A stretch of 43,495 nucleotides of DNA from the NCBI GenBank assembly GCA_965371805.1, contig CBDUZW010000038.1, forward strand, positions 1 through 43,495, given 5' to 3'. The notes beneath the pieces are model-generated. The model was not told the DNA's origin. It saw only the letters and a list, made by a program, of their open reading frames with translations, and searched no databases. The DNA is from JAOZTV01 sp965371805 (GTDB lineage Bacteria > Acidobacteriota > Aminicenantia > UBA2199). Below are positions 1 to 7,117 of the stretch, in pieces (position 1 is the stretch's first letter; every line of letters starts with the position of its first letter). The position numbers and the translations under genes are program-made.

Positions 1-50
1 TCACGTACCGTTCTAAGAGAGGCTGGGGTGAAAATCCCTGGTCGACTCAC
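1..50 (+). mobile_element. 3' end of a group II intron (end of domain V and domain VI)
   Basis: The first 50 bases read like the 3' terminus of a bacterial group II intron. They start with the 3' strand of domain V (CACGTACCGTTC, usually ACGTACGGTTC), followed by a domain VI-like stem with GGCTGGGG and TCCCTGGTC arms and an end near CGACTCAC. The boundary is placed at about 50, where ppdK coding sequence resumes on the opposite strand. The rest of the intron, including any reverse transcriptase gene, lies left of the window. The assignment rests on recalled consensus, not on a structure search. Confidence 0.7.
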
Positions 51-1107
51 CAGTTCCTTTTTTTTGAAGATTCAAGGCCGCTTCAATAATAGCTCTTGCC
101 TGCATTTCTGTAATTTCAGGATATGTATTTCCCAGACGGCAGCCTCTATGCCCCAGCATAGGGTTTACTTCAGAGAGACTATCTATTTTATCTTTTATTT
201 CTTCAATAGAAACACCCATGACTTCTGCCATTTCTTTTTGTCCCTTTTCATCATGAGGTACAAATTCATGTAATGGCGGATCTAATAACCTAACGGTTAC
301 AGGAAGATCCTGCATTGCTTCAAATATTCCTTCAAAATCTGCTCTCTGTATGGGTAGTAATTTCGCTAATGCGTCTATTCTACCTGCTTCATCCTTTGCC
401 AGTATCATCTCACGCATTGCAATGATTCTGTCTCCCTCAAAAAACATATGTTCTGTTCTGCAAAGTCCGATACCCTGCGCGCCAAACTTTCGGGCGACTG
501 CAGCATCATGTGGCGTATCAGCATTCGTTCTGACAGTCATCCGTGTGTGTTTATCAGCAAGTTCCATCAAATCACCAAAATAACCACTCAGTTCAGGGTC
601 AATTGTTTTTATTTTACCGCGATAAACTTCACCGGAAGTGCCATTAAGTGAGATCCAGTCTCCTTCTTTAAATGTTTCATCCCCGATTACCATTGTTTTT
701 GCCTTATAATTAATTCTAATACTACCGGCACCTGAGACACAGCACTTTCCCATCCCTCTTGCTACAACTGCAGCGTGAGATGTCATCCCCCCTTTAGCAG
801 TCAAAATTCCGTTGGCTACATTCATGCCTTTCAAATCTTCAGGAGACGTTTCGGACCGAACTAAAATCGTCTCTTTATCTGCTGCTGCCCACTCTTCCGC
901 ATCATCCGCACTAAAAACTATTTGGCCGGTTGCTGCTCCGGGAGATGCCGGTAATCCTTTTGTAAGAACGACTGCTTCTGCAATTGCTTTTTTTTCAAAA
1001 ACCGGATGCAGGAGTTCATCAAGTTTGTTTGGTTCAACTCTTAACACAGCTGTTTTTTCATCAATCATGCCCTCTTTTTCCATATCCAATGCAATCTTTA
1101 TTGTCCT
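13..1107 (-). pseudogene. ppdK: ppdK fragment (pyruvate, phosphate dikinase), broken at both ends
   Basis: PPDK interconverts pyruvate, ATP and phosphate with PEP, AMP and pyrophosphate. This frame matches the middle of the enzyme. It has the phosphohistidine swivel domain with the catalytic His in GGMTSHAAVVARGMGK, then the start of the PEP-binding barrel (GIGLCRTEHMFF, RLLDPPLHEFVPH, MLGHRGCRLG). About 360 of the usual roughly 880 residues remain. The N-terminal ATP-grasp domain is absent. Family similarity starts around codon R-T-I-K-I-A at 1107, although the frame stays open upstream into repeat DNA without PPDK similarity. The C-terminal side ends after LQKKGT, where the frame enters the antisense group II intron and stops at 13. 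The TTG at 1089 is not a credible start. It is a gene remnant, almost certainly inactive here. Confidence 0.88.
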
Positions 1108-1125
1108 ATCAGTTAAAGACAGGCA

Positions 1126-1298
1126 GTGTTCAAAATTTGAACACTCTTCGATATTTCTAAAACTCCGTATATACTTACGTTTACTGTTTTTTGCAAAAAA
1201 TTGTGTTCAAAATATGAACACTCCTCGATGTTTCTAAAACTCCGTATATACTTATGTTTACTGTTTTTAGCAAAAAATAGTGTTCAAAATTTGAACAC
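1126..1298. repeat. Tandem 77-bp repeat with three 19-bp palindromes
   Basis: GTGTTCAAAATTTGAACAC occurs at 1126-1144 and 1280-1298, and GTGTTCAAAATATGAACAC at 1203-1221. Each is an inverted repeat with TGTTC/GAACA arms, and the starts are exactly 77 bp apart. The two full 77-bp units (1126-1202, 1203-1279) differ at about six positions. The palindrome centres lie about 133, 210 and 287 bp upstream of the start site expected from the sigma-54 promoter at 1396, the usual place for enhancer-binding-protein sites. Function as upstream activator sites is inferred. No CRISPR-like spacer diversity is present. Confidence 0.8.
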
Positions 1299-1299
1299 G

Positions 1300-1325
1300 C
1301 ATGTTTCAAATAAACCTGAAATATG
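1300..1325. repeat. Imperfect inverted repeat downstream of the 77-bp repeats
   Basis: CATGTTTCA at 1300-1308 and TGAAATATG at 1317-1325 form arms with one mismatch around an 8-bp centre. It lies between the palindrome array and the sigma-54 promoter. It could be another protein-binding site. Nothing else supports that. Confidence 0.3.
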
Positions 1326-1395
1326 TTCCGAGATTATTTTTTTAAATTTTCTTTCTGTCGTATATATATATGTTATTTGATCTTTTGCGAAATGA

Positions 1396-1411
1396 TGGCA
1401 TGGAAATTGCT
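1396..1411 (+). promoter_or_regulatory. Sigma-54 (RpoN) promoter ahead of the AraC/peptide/propeller/DUF1573 genes
   Basis: TGGCATGGAAATTGCT matches the -24/-12 consensus TGGCACGRNNNTTGCW at every defined position but one. The GG (1397-1398) and GC (1409-1410) are separated by exactly 10 bp. Transcription would start near 1422, about 150 nt before the TTG start at 1570. The leader holds a small hairpin (GCTTAT/ATAAGC, 1504-1521). The stretch 1299-1560 contains no convincing gene. Confidence 0.75.
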
Positions 1412-1569
1412 ATATGGATATATAATAATTTTAATAGTTTTTTTTATGAAAAACAAGTTAAACACATTAAATTTTGAATGCTCTGCAATCTCCTATGGGC
1501 GGGAGCTTATCTTTAAATAAGCAAGTCAATAAAAAAATGCAGAAGACAGATATGGAATAGGAGAATGTT

Positions 1570-1920
1570 TTGAATTTAAATGAAGATACTGTTATAGCAT
1601 CAATAGAAAAGATTATAGAAAAAACCCCTACTAGAGAATTAAAAAATCTCACTGTTCAAAAATTATCAAATATAGTAGGATTTAATGAAAAAACATTAAG
1701 ACAAAAATATCAAAGAAAAAGGGGCTTTCATTTAAGTAAATTAATATTTCATAAAAAATTACAAAAAGCTTATGAGCTATTAAAAAATTACAAAAAAATG
1801 AGGGTAGAAGATATATCAAATATTATCGGGTACGAAAAGACAGAAAGTTTTAGAAAAGTAATTAAAAATACTTTTGGAAAAACTCCATCTCAAATAAAAA
1901 ACACCTCTAAGAAGAAATAA
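1570..1920 (+). CDS. Short AraC-type helix-turn-helix DNA-binding protein
   Basis: This 116-aa protein consists almost only of the double helix-turn-helix of the AraC/XylS family. The first HTH lies around residues 28-50 (LTVQKLSNIVGFNEKTLRQKY). The second is at about 78-110, with the family signature IGYEKTESFRKVIKNTFG followed by KTPSQ. No effector-binding domain is present, so it is either a stand-alone DNA-binding regulator or a separated domain. The TTG start is chosen because AGGAG sits at 1559-1563, six bases upstream, and no ATG gives a better fit. It is the first gene after the sigma-54 promoter at 1396, on the same strand as the peptide, propeller and DUF1573 genes, and may regulate them. 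Confidence 0.8.
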   Translation: MNLNEDTVIASIEKIIEKTPTRELKNLTVQKLSNIVGFNEKTLRQKYQRKRGFHLSKLIFHKKLQKAYELLKNYKKMRVEDISNIIGYEKTESFRKVIKNTFGKTPSQIKNTSKKK

Positions 1921-1956
1921 AGTGAGACAAATAAGGGGGTTTTAAATGAAAATGTT

Positions 1957-1985
1957 TTGTGATAGTGTTTTTAAGTTAATATAAA
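1957..1985 (+). promoter_or_regulatory. Possible sigma-70 promoter before the cysteine peptide gene
   Basis: TTGTGA (1957-1962), a 17-bp spacer and TATAAA (1980-1985) lie directly upstream of the small peptide gene. The start site would be near 1992, just before the AAAGGAG ribosome site. It would allow expression independent of the sigma-54 promoter. AT-rich DNA makes chance matches likely. Confidence 0.4.
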
Positions 1986-2002
1986 TAAAAAAGGAGAATA
2001 AA

Positions 2003-2236
2003 ATGAAAAAAGTTTTGGCAATTATTTTAGTGGTAGTTTTTACATTATTTGCAACATTTGTAGGTTTGACCAGTTCTCAAAGTGAATTAGATGCTGCGGA
2101 TTATCCTCATCTACCTATCTGGGATACACTTGACTCAATGTTGTGTATAGCTTGGTGTCATGTAAACACACAAGGAGACCCAGATATGTATGAGCATTTA
2201 GTTTGGGATTGTGTTGAATATCAGAACTGTTTATAG
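2003..2236 (+). CDS. Small secreted four-cysteine peptide
   Basis: This is a 77-aa protein with a clear N-terminal signal peptide (MKKVLAIILVVVFTLFATFV) and an exported part of about 48 residues. The exported part is acidic and carries four cysteines at 48, 52, 70 and 76 (spacing C-x3-C-x17-C-x5-C), ending in EYQNCL. The start has a strong AAGGAG site. I do not recognise a named family. The layout (small secreted Cys peptide, then a 6-bladed propeller and DUF1573) recalls the NVEALA-type small proteins next to 6-bladed propellers in Bacteroidales, but the NVEALA motif is absent. It could be a signalling peptide, a modified-peptide precursor or a small subunit of the propeller. Expression and export are inferred. 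Confidence 0.7.
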   Translation: MKKVLAIILVVVFTLFATFVGLTSSQSELDAADYPHLPIWDTLDSMLCIAWCHVNTQGDPDMYEHLVWDCVEYQNCL

Positions 2237-2244
2237 AAATTAAA

Positions 2245-3294
2245 ATGAAACATCTGCCTCTGGTTATTATATTAATATTTCTTTTTAGTTCAGTTTTTTT
2301 TGGTATAAATTTAAAGCTAGTAAAAACATTAGGGACATCCCAGGACGAATATTATTTACATAGTATTTCAGGGGCAGTTATATCAAAACAAAATGATATT
2401 TATATACTAGAGTTTAAAAAAGCTTGTTTATCAAAATTTAATTGGGAAGGTAAATTTATAAATAAAATAGGGAAATTGGGACACGGACCACAAGATATGC
2501 ATATCCCAAGATATCTTGATATTTACTCAGGGAAATTATATTTTGGAGATGTAGGAAATCTTCGCATTGGAGAGGTTGATTTAAATTTAAAACAAATAAA
2601 ATATACTAAATTTAAAGGTCCTCAATATTTTATAAATAGTTTTAATGCTATTAATAAGAATCTATTCATTAGTGGAAAATTTGCTTATAATGAAGATATG
2701 AACCTAATCAATGTTTTTGATATAAAAAATTCAAATCACTATTCATTTTTTGATATATTTCCGGTAAAACAAATTAATAAAGATTATACAAAAAAAGCAG
2801 TGTTTGAATATATGCACTATACTCCTATATTCGGAATAAATAGAAAACAAAAAAAAATATTATGTTCCCATATGTATTCATCTAATCCAATTAAATTCTA
2901 TGTTTATTCATTGAAAGGAGATTATTTGGATGATTTTATTTATGAATTAGATAAGGCTTATAAGTTTCCGTATCATTATCTCAAAAGAAATCGTAAATAT
3001 CCTAAAAATGCACATACTCCATATGTAGATTCATTATTCATTCATAAAAATTACTATATAGTTAATATTTTACTTTCAGAATATAAAACTAATAATGAAC
3101 GAAAAAGACATAAATTAATCAAAACTGACCGATTTTTTTTAGTATTCGATCAAAAAACAAAACAATTAAAAGCAAAAATTAAAGTAAGCAAAAAATTTAA
3201 AGCATTTTATATTTCAGATAATGATATTCTTTTAGCAAGAGAACATGATAGCGATGAGAATGAAGTTCTAAGCGTTTACAAACTTAATTTTTAA
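2245..3294 (+). CDS. 6-bladed beta-propeller protein (NHL-like), secreted
   Basis: This 349-aa protein has an N-terminal hydrophobic signal (residues 1-20). It also has the hallmark loop of 6-bladed NHL-like propellers of Bacteroidota/Acidobacteriota, here GKFINKIGKLGHGPQDM (the usual form is GkfirkiGrxGxGPGEf, so P-G-E is replaced by P-Q-D). The rest is rich in beta-strand-like Y/I/F alternation, as expected for blades. It begins 9 bp after the peptide gene and ends directly before the DUF1573 gene, so the three are probably co-transcribed. It has no catalytic motif. Binding of a peptide or glycan ligand, perhaps the upstream cysteine peptide, is inference. Three further propellers of the same family lie at 34109, 35472 and 39608. 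Confidence 0.82.
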   Translation: MKHLPLVIILIFLFSSVFFGINLKLVKTLGTSQDEYYLHSISGAVISKQNDIYILEFKKACLSKFNWEGKFINKIGKLGHGPQDMHIPRYLDIYSGKLYFGDVGNLRIGEVDLNLKQIKYTKFKGPQYFINSFNAINKNLFISGKFAYNEDMNLINVFDIKNSNHYSFFDIFPVKQINKDYTKKAVFEYMHYTPIFGINRKQKKILCSHMYSSNPIKFYVYSLKGDYLDDFIYELDKAYKFPYHYLKRNRKYPKNAHTPYVDSLFIHKNYYIVNILLSEYKTNNERKRHKLIKTDRFFLVFDQKTKQLKAKIKVSKKFKAFYISDNDILLAREHDSDENEVLSVYKLNF

Positions 3295-3309
3295 TTGTAT
3301 ATAATAATT

Positions 3310-3990
3310 ATGAAAAAACTATATTTAAGTATTATAATATATTTAATTATTCCTATTATGTGTCACTCACAATTAAATATAGAATCAAAGGTATATAATT
3401 TTAATTCAGTTGTATCGGGTAAAATAATTCAAGCAAATTTTAATTTGAAAAATATTGGAGCTAATGATATAAAAGTAAAAAATATATCCACAAGTTGTGG
3501 TTGTACTACAGTTTTAAAAAATTCTTTAATTATTGCATCTGGAAAAAATTATAATTTGAAAGTTAATTTTGACACAAATCGATTTGTCGGAGATATTGAA
3601 AAATATATTTTTGTATATCTTGAAGATTCAGATAATTATATTACCTTAACAATAAAAGGTAATTTAAAACCGCAACCTTCAGGTAAATTGGAGATATTAA
3701 ATGAGAGTATAAATTTTGGAATAATAAATAAAAATAGTAAAGAAATAATATATAAAAAAATCCAAATTATTAATACTGGAAATGCAGAATTAAAAATATT
3801 AAAAATAACTCACCCAGCTTTTCTCTCAATTACATTTAATAGAATAAATTTAAAATCTGGAGAACAATCAGAAATGGTTGTTAAAGTTCTTCCGACTATT
3901 TACGATAAAGGAATAGGAATTATCAAAATAGAAACAGATGCCAAATATAGAAAATTCAAGTGGGTTGAAGTAAAATATGAAGTTAAATAA
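3310..3990 (+). CDS. DUF1573 protein with two Ig-like domains, secreted
   Basis: The start is taken at the ATG at 3310, which opens a signal peptide (MKKLYLSIIIYLIIPIMCHS). The in-frame TTG at 3295 adds only five residues. The mature protein has two beta-sandwich repeats. The first carries the DUF1573 hallmark TSCGCTT followed by a strand pattern ending in TLTIKG. The second starts near NFGIINKNSKEIIYKKIQI. DUF1573 proteins are periplasmic or surface ASPM/SPD-2/Hydin-type Ig domains of unknown role, common in Bacteroidota and Acidobacteriota. It is the last gene of the operon-like block, followed by the IS91-type element. No ribosome site is obvious, so translation may be coupled to the propeller gene. 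Confidence 0.85.
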   Translation: MKKLYLSIIIYLIIPIMCHSQLNIESKVYNFNSVVSGKIIQANFNLKNIGANDIKVKNISTSCGCTTVLKNSLIIASGKNYNLKVNFDTNRFVGDIEKYIFVYLEDSDNYITLTIKGNLKPQPSGKLEILNESINFGIINKNSKEIIYKKIQIINTGNAELKILKITHPAFLSITFNRINLKSGEQSEMVVKVLPTIYDKGIGIIKIETDAKYRKFKWVEVKYEVK

Positions 3991-4222
3991 ATTATGGGTT
4001 CTGTTAAACATTTAGGGGTAGTGGAAGCGAAGCTGTCATAGACGGCAAGGTGAGTATTTTTCAACTTGTTATATCCGATTTTTTATTATTGAACTAAACT
4101 TAAAACCATTTGAACTAAACCGCTTCGCGGTAGACTAAACCCGATTATTTTTTATTCCTTAAATTAATCCTTGAAGAATTTTCCTTTTTAAATTACCAAT
4201 TCAATATAAAAAGGAGGGTTTC

Positions 4223-5062
4223 ATGACTTATTTAAGAAAAAAAATGATTGAGGATATGCAGCTTCATGGATTGACTAAAAGTACGCAGAACTCTTATTTA
4301 ATTACTGTAAAGAAATTATCAAAATACTACAATGCTTCACCAGATAAACTTAATCAAAATGATATTCGCAAATTTTTTCTATATCTTGTAAATGAAAAAA
4401 AGCTATCAAGAAGTACAATTACTTTATATTTATGTGGTATTAAGTTTCTTTATGAAAAAACACTTGGTAAAGATTGGATGGAGTTTAAAATAATAAAGCC
4501 CAAAAAGAGGAAGAAACTTCCAGTAATATTATCTATCTCAGAAGTAAAAAAGATTTTAGATAAAATAAAGATTCCTTCACATAAGATGTGTCTTACCATG
4601 ATTTATTCTTGTGGATTAAGAGTAACTGAAGGTTCTAGATTAAATGTTTCTGATATAGATAGCCAAAGAATGATGGTGAAAATTACTAATAGTAAGAATG
4701 GGAAAGACAGGCTGGTACCACTACCATTAAAGACATACATTCTTCTCAAAAAGTATTGGAGAAAACACAAACCGTATCCATGGCTTTTCCCAAGTAGAGT
4801 AAAAAAAATAGTCTCCCGGGTCACGTTACATAATATTTTTAAGGAAGCTTTAAGGGAAAGTGGTATTAAAAAAGAAGTTTCTATTCATAATCTACGCCAT
4901 TCATTTGCTACTCATTTAATGGAAAATGGGGTTAGTATCAGAGCAATTCAAGAGATACTAGGACATTCAAGCCCTAGAACTACTTTTGTTTATACACAAC
5001 TGACAAACAGGATTGCTCAACATATGAAATTAGCAATTAATAAAATTATTGATCAGATTTAA
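4223..5062 (+). CDS. Tyrosine recombinase/integrase of the IS91-type element
   Basis: This is a 279-aa XerC/D-like site-specific recombinase. The N-terminal SAM-like core-binding domain (about 1-95) has the typical GLTKSTQNSYL and LYLCGIKFLYE helices. The catalytic domain holds the first Arg in SCGLRVTEGSRL, the Lys in SKNGKDRLVPL, the H-x-x-R box in HNLRHSFATHL, the LGHSS box, and the nucleophile Tyr in TTFVYTQL. The length is complete. AAGGAGG lies about 8 bp upstream of the ATG. Such integrases commonly precede IS91-family transposases, and their part in transposition is not well defined. It is 16 bp from the transposase gene, so probably co-transcribed. Confidence 0.92.
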   Translation: MTYLRKKMIEDMQLHGLTKSTQNSYLITVKKLSKYYNASPDKLNQNDIRKFFLYLVNEKKLSRSTITLYLCGIKFLYEKTLGKDWMEFKIIKPKKRKKLPVILSISEVKKILDKIKIPSHKMCLTMIYSCGLRVTEGSRLNVSDIDSQRMMVKITNSKNGKDRLVPLPLKTYILLKKYWRKHKPYPWLFPSRVKKIVSRVTLHNIFKEALRESGIKKEVSIHNLRHSFATHLMENGVSIRAIQEILGHSSPRTTFVYTQLTNRIAQHMKLAINKIIDQI

Positions 5063-5078
5063 AAAATAATTTGAAGTA

Positions 5079-6206
5079 ATGGTTGAACTTTCTGATATAT
5101 TCAGTAAATACAGATCTGAATATTTTATTAAATTCGGTTCTCGAATGTTACCTAGCCATATAAGAGCATTCAACGATATTATAGAATGTAGAACAGAGAA
5201 TATGGGGGGACATATTGAGCAGTGTGATAGTTGTGATCACAGAGAGTATGTTTATCATTCCTGCTGTAATCGTAGTTGTCCCAAATGTCATGGATTTAAA
5301 TCTCCAAAATGGTTTGAGCAAAGAAAATCAGAATTATTACCTGTAAATTATTTCCATATTGTTTTTACAATTCCGGGTCAGTTGAGATACATTGCCAGGT
5401 CCAACCAGAAAATATTAGATATTTTGATGAAAGCTTCAGCCTATTCTTTGCAAAAACTGGCAAAAGACCCTAAATATCTGGGTGGAAAAATTTCTGTTTT
5501 ATCAGTCTTACATACCTGGACCAGAACAATGGTTTATCATCCACATGCTCATTGCCTGGTTCCAGGAGGTGGCGTTTCAAATAATAATAAATATTGGATT
5601 GAATCAAAAACAAAGTTTTTTCTTCCTGTTAGAGCATTATCAAGAATATTTAGAGGTAAATTTATTGAGATATTGAATAAAGAGTTTCCAACAATTAAGA
5701 TGCCCAAAAGTATATGGAAAAAGGAATGGGTTATTTATAGCAAAGCTGGGATTTATGGAACCGAAAAAATTCTTGAATATTTATCTAGATATATATGTAA
5801 AATAGCAATTACTAATAATAGAATTATTTCTGAAAAGAATGGTTTTGTCACTTTCAAATACAGAGACTCCAAAGATAATAAATGGAAATTTATGACACTT
5901 GATGCAATCGAGTTTATAAGACGATATCTTCAGCATGTTCTTCATAAAGGATTTCATAAAATAAGGTATTATGGCCTATTTAGTCCGGTTAATAAAAAAT
6001 CTTTAAAAAAGATAAAAAAATATTTTGATATTATGAATAAAAACAAAAACTCTGAATTAAGCGAGCCTGCCTCAAATTCCAAAGATGATAATATAAAAGA
6101 ACCAGAGAATCATAATTGCACAGAATGTATGAATGGCTGTATGATAATTATTAAAAGAATACCTCGATTAAAAAAATATAATAATGGGAGGGCTCCCCCA
6201 TGTTAA
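5079..6206 (+). CDS. IS91-family transposase (HUH/rolling-circle type)
   Basis: This is a 375-aa transposase that would nick and join one DNA strand through a catalytic tyrosine. The N-terminal zinc-binding region has the cysteine pattern CDSCDH...CCNRSCPKCHG at about residues 50-70. The HUH metal site is HPHAHCLVPGGG at about 155. The Tyr region YLSRYICKIAITNNRI is near 240-255. A C-terminal Cys cluster (CTECMNGC) and the typical IS91 ending close the protein. Nothing is missing, so the element may still be active. The start has only a weak ribosome site (TTGAAGTA). Confidence 0.93.
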   Translation: MVELSDIFSKYRSEYFIKFGSRMLPSHIRAFNDIIECRTENMGGHIEQCDSCDHREYVYHSCCNRSCPKCHGFKSPKWFEQRKSELLPVNYFHIVFTIPGQLRYIARSNQKILDILMKASAYSLQKLAKDPKYLGGKISVLSVLHTWTRTMVYHPHAHCLVPGGGVSNNNKYWIESKTKFFLPVRALSRIFRGKFIEILNKEFPTIKMPKSIWKKEWVIYSKAGIYGTEKILEYLSRYICKIAITNNRIISEKNGFVTFKYRDSKDNKWKFMTLDAIEFIRRYLQHVLHKGFHKIRYYGLFSPVNKKSLKKIKKYFDIMNKNKNSELSEPASNSKDDNIKEPENHNCTECMNGCMIIIKRIPRLKKYNNGRAPPC

Positions 6207-6666
6207 TTATTTATTTGATAATTCCATCAACTTTACATTTATATATCCATTTTTTATTGAATAATATAGGGACACATTTATTGTTTTTTTTCTATTTTTA
6301 TCATTTTAAGAAAAATCATCTAATAAAAATAGAAATATTCATAAATAAAAGAAGGTCTTTCATTAATATTTTAATATTCATTAAGAAAAAAATAAATAAA
6401 TTATTCAAAAATCAATCAAATCTATATTAAAAATACAAAGAAAATTAAAAAGCGGATTTAATTCAATAGAGCATTTGCGTTGGCGAGCAACACAAAAACT
6501 CTTGTTCATTTCTTGTTCATTATGTTTACTTGGCGACATTGCTACTTTATAAGGATTATCTCAAATAAAACAAATAATCTCGGTAAATCAATCCAATGGC
6601 GTGTTGATAGAAAGAGTAAAGAAATTTTCAAAATTTTTTTGCTTACTTGGACCAGCGGGGCTATCT

Positions 6667-6680
6667 GTCCCGAAAGGGAC
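6667..6680 (+). other. GNRA-capped hairpin near the right end of the IS91-type element
   Basis: GTCCC-GAAA-GGGAC forms a short GC-rich hairpin with two further flanking pairs, in otherwise AT-rich non-coding DNA downstream of the transposase. IS91-like origins of transposition contain such a hairpin close to the terminus. Assignment to oriIS is inferred from position. Confidence 0.4.
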
Positions 6681-6729
6681 GGTTTGAAATAATAATTTTA
6701 CTCTTTCATCGTTTGAAAAAAACTTTCCG

Positions 6730-6750
6730 GGGGTTTGTACAAATAACCCC
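6730..6750. terminator. Stem-loop between the IS91-type element and the pentapeptide remnant
   Basis: GGGGTT (6730-6735) and AACCCC (6745-6750) pair around a 9-nt loop, followed by the T-rich run AATTTATAATTTTTTAAAA. It sits between converging genes and could end transcription from the left. It could instead mark the border of the IS91-type element. Confidence 0.45.
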
Positions 6751-6778
6751 AATTTATAATTTTTTAAAATTTTTAATT

Positions 6779-7117
6779 TTATCTTTCCTCTAACAAATCT
6801 TCACTTATAATAATTTCTTCACCATTTTTTAAATTATTATCATTCATAAGCTTTTTTAAGCTATTTAATGAATATTGATCAAAATCATTGAACATATTAT
6901 TCATAAATAATAATTTATGTGGCTCTAATTGAGACATTTTCTTTTGATATGATGACATACTATTTGGTTTATGCTTTTTTCTTTTATTTAGATTTATCAT
7001 TTCAAAGTTTGTATTAAAAAATTTGCATCCAACAAAATTGGTACGGATAAAAGTTGAATAATCAAATTTTACTCCATTAAAAACACATCTATTAAAAATT
7101 GTTTTATTGGGGTCAGC
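6779..7117 (-). pseudogene. 3' fragment of a pentapeptide-repeat protein gene
   Basis: The annotated-looking ATG at 7000 is misleading. The frame continues open upstream to a TGA at 7118-7120 and encodes eight perfect pentapeptides between 7108 and about 6989 (for example TIFNR, CVFNG, STFIR). Their third residue is Phe in seven and Leu in the last. This is the repeat of right-handed quadrilateral beta-helix proteins. A 65-aa charged tail follows, ending in ISEDLLEER. The 5' part is missing. Family similarity stops exactly where GGGGTCAGCTCACG begins at 7109, so the gene was cut by a rearrangement or insertion there. The lost product cannot be assigned to DNA mimicry, secretion or another role. 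Confidence 0.7.

Larger units (their letters stand above)
4010..6750 (+). mobile_element. IS91-type element with integrase and HUH transposase (ends approximate)
   Basis: A tyrosine recombinase and an IS91-family transposase run in tandem, flanked by non-coding DNA of about 230 bp (left) and 550 bp (right) with structured ends. The left side has an ACCGC/GCGGT hairpin near 4110-4122. The right side has a TTGC/GCAA hairpin near 6477 and a GTCCC-GAAA-GGGAC hairpin at 6667-6680. IS91 elements move by rolling-circle replication with dissimilar ends (terIS left, oriIS right) and make no target duplication. The exact termini cannot be fixed without a second copy. The ORFs at 6200-6430 and 6480-6692 lack ribosome sites and family features and are not called. 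Confidence 0.6.

Noticed and set aside
1126..1298. CRISPR array
   Set aside because: Only three repeats of 19 bp, and the 58-bp intervals are nearly identical to each other. This is a tandem repeat with embedded palindromes, not repeats with diverse spacers.
1323..1520. 65-codon ORF across the sigma-54 promoter
   Set aside because: It spans the promoter at 1396-1411, lacks a ribosome site and has low-complexity hydrophobic composition.
1946..1984. 12-codon leader peptide ORF after a GGGGG site
   Set aside because: It overlaps the candidate promoter of the cysteine peptide gene and has no distinctive codon run. Chance is the simpler explanation.
6200..6692. Two ORFs (76 and 70 codons) downstream of the IS91 transposase
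   Set aside because: AT-driven Phe/Ile/Lys-rich composition, no ribosome site or domain. They lie in the structured non-coding end of the element.
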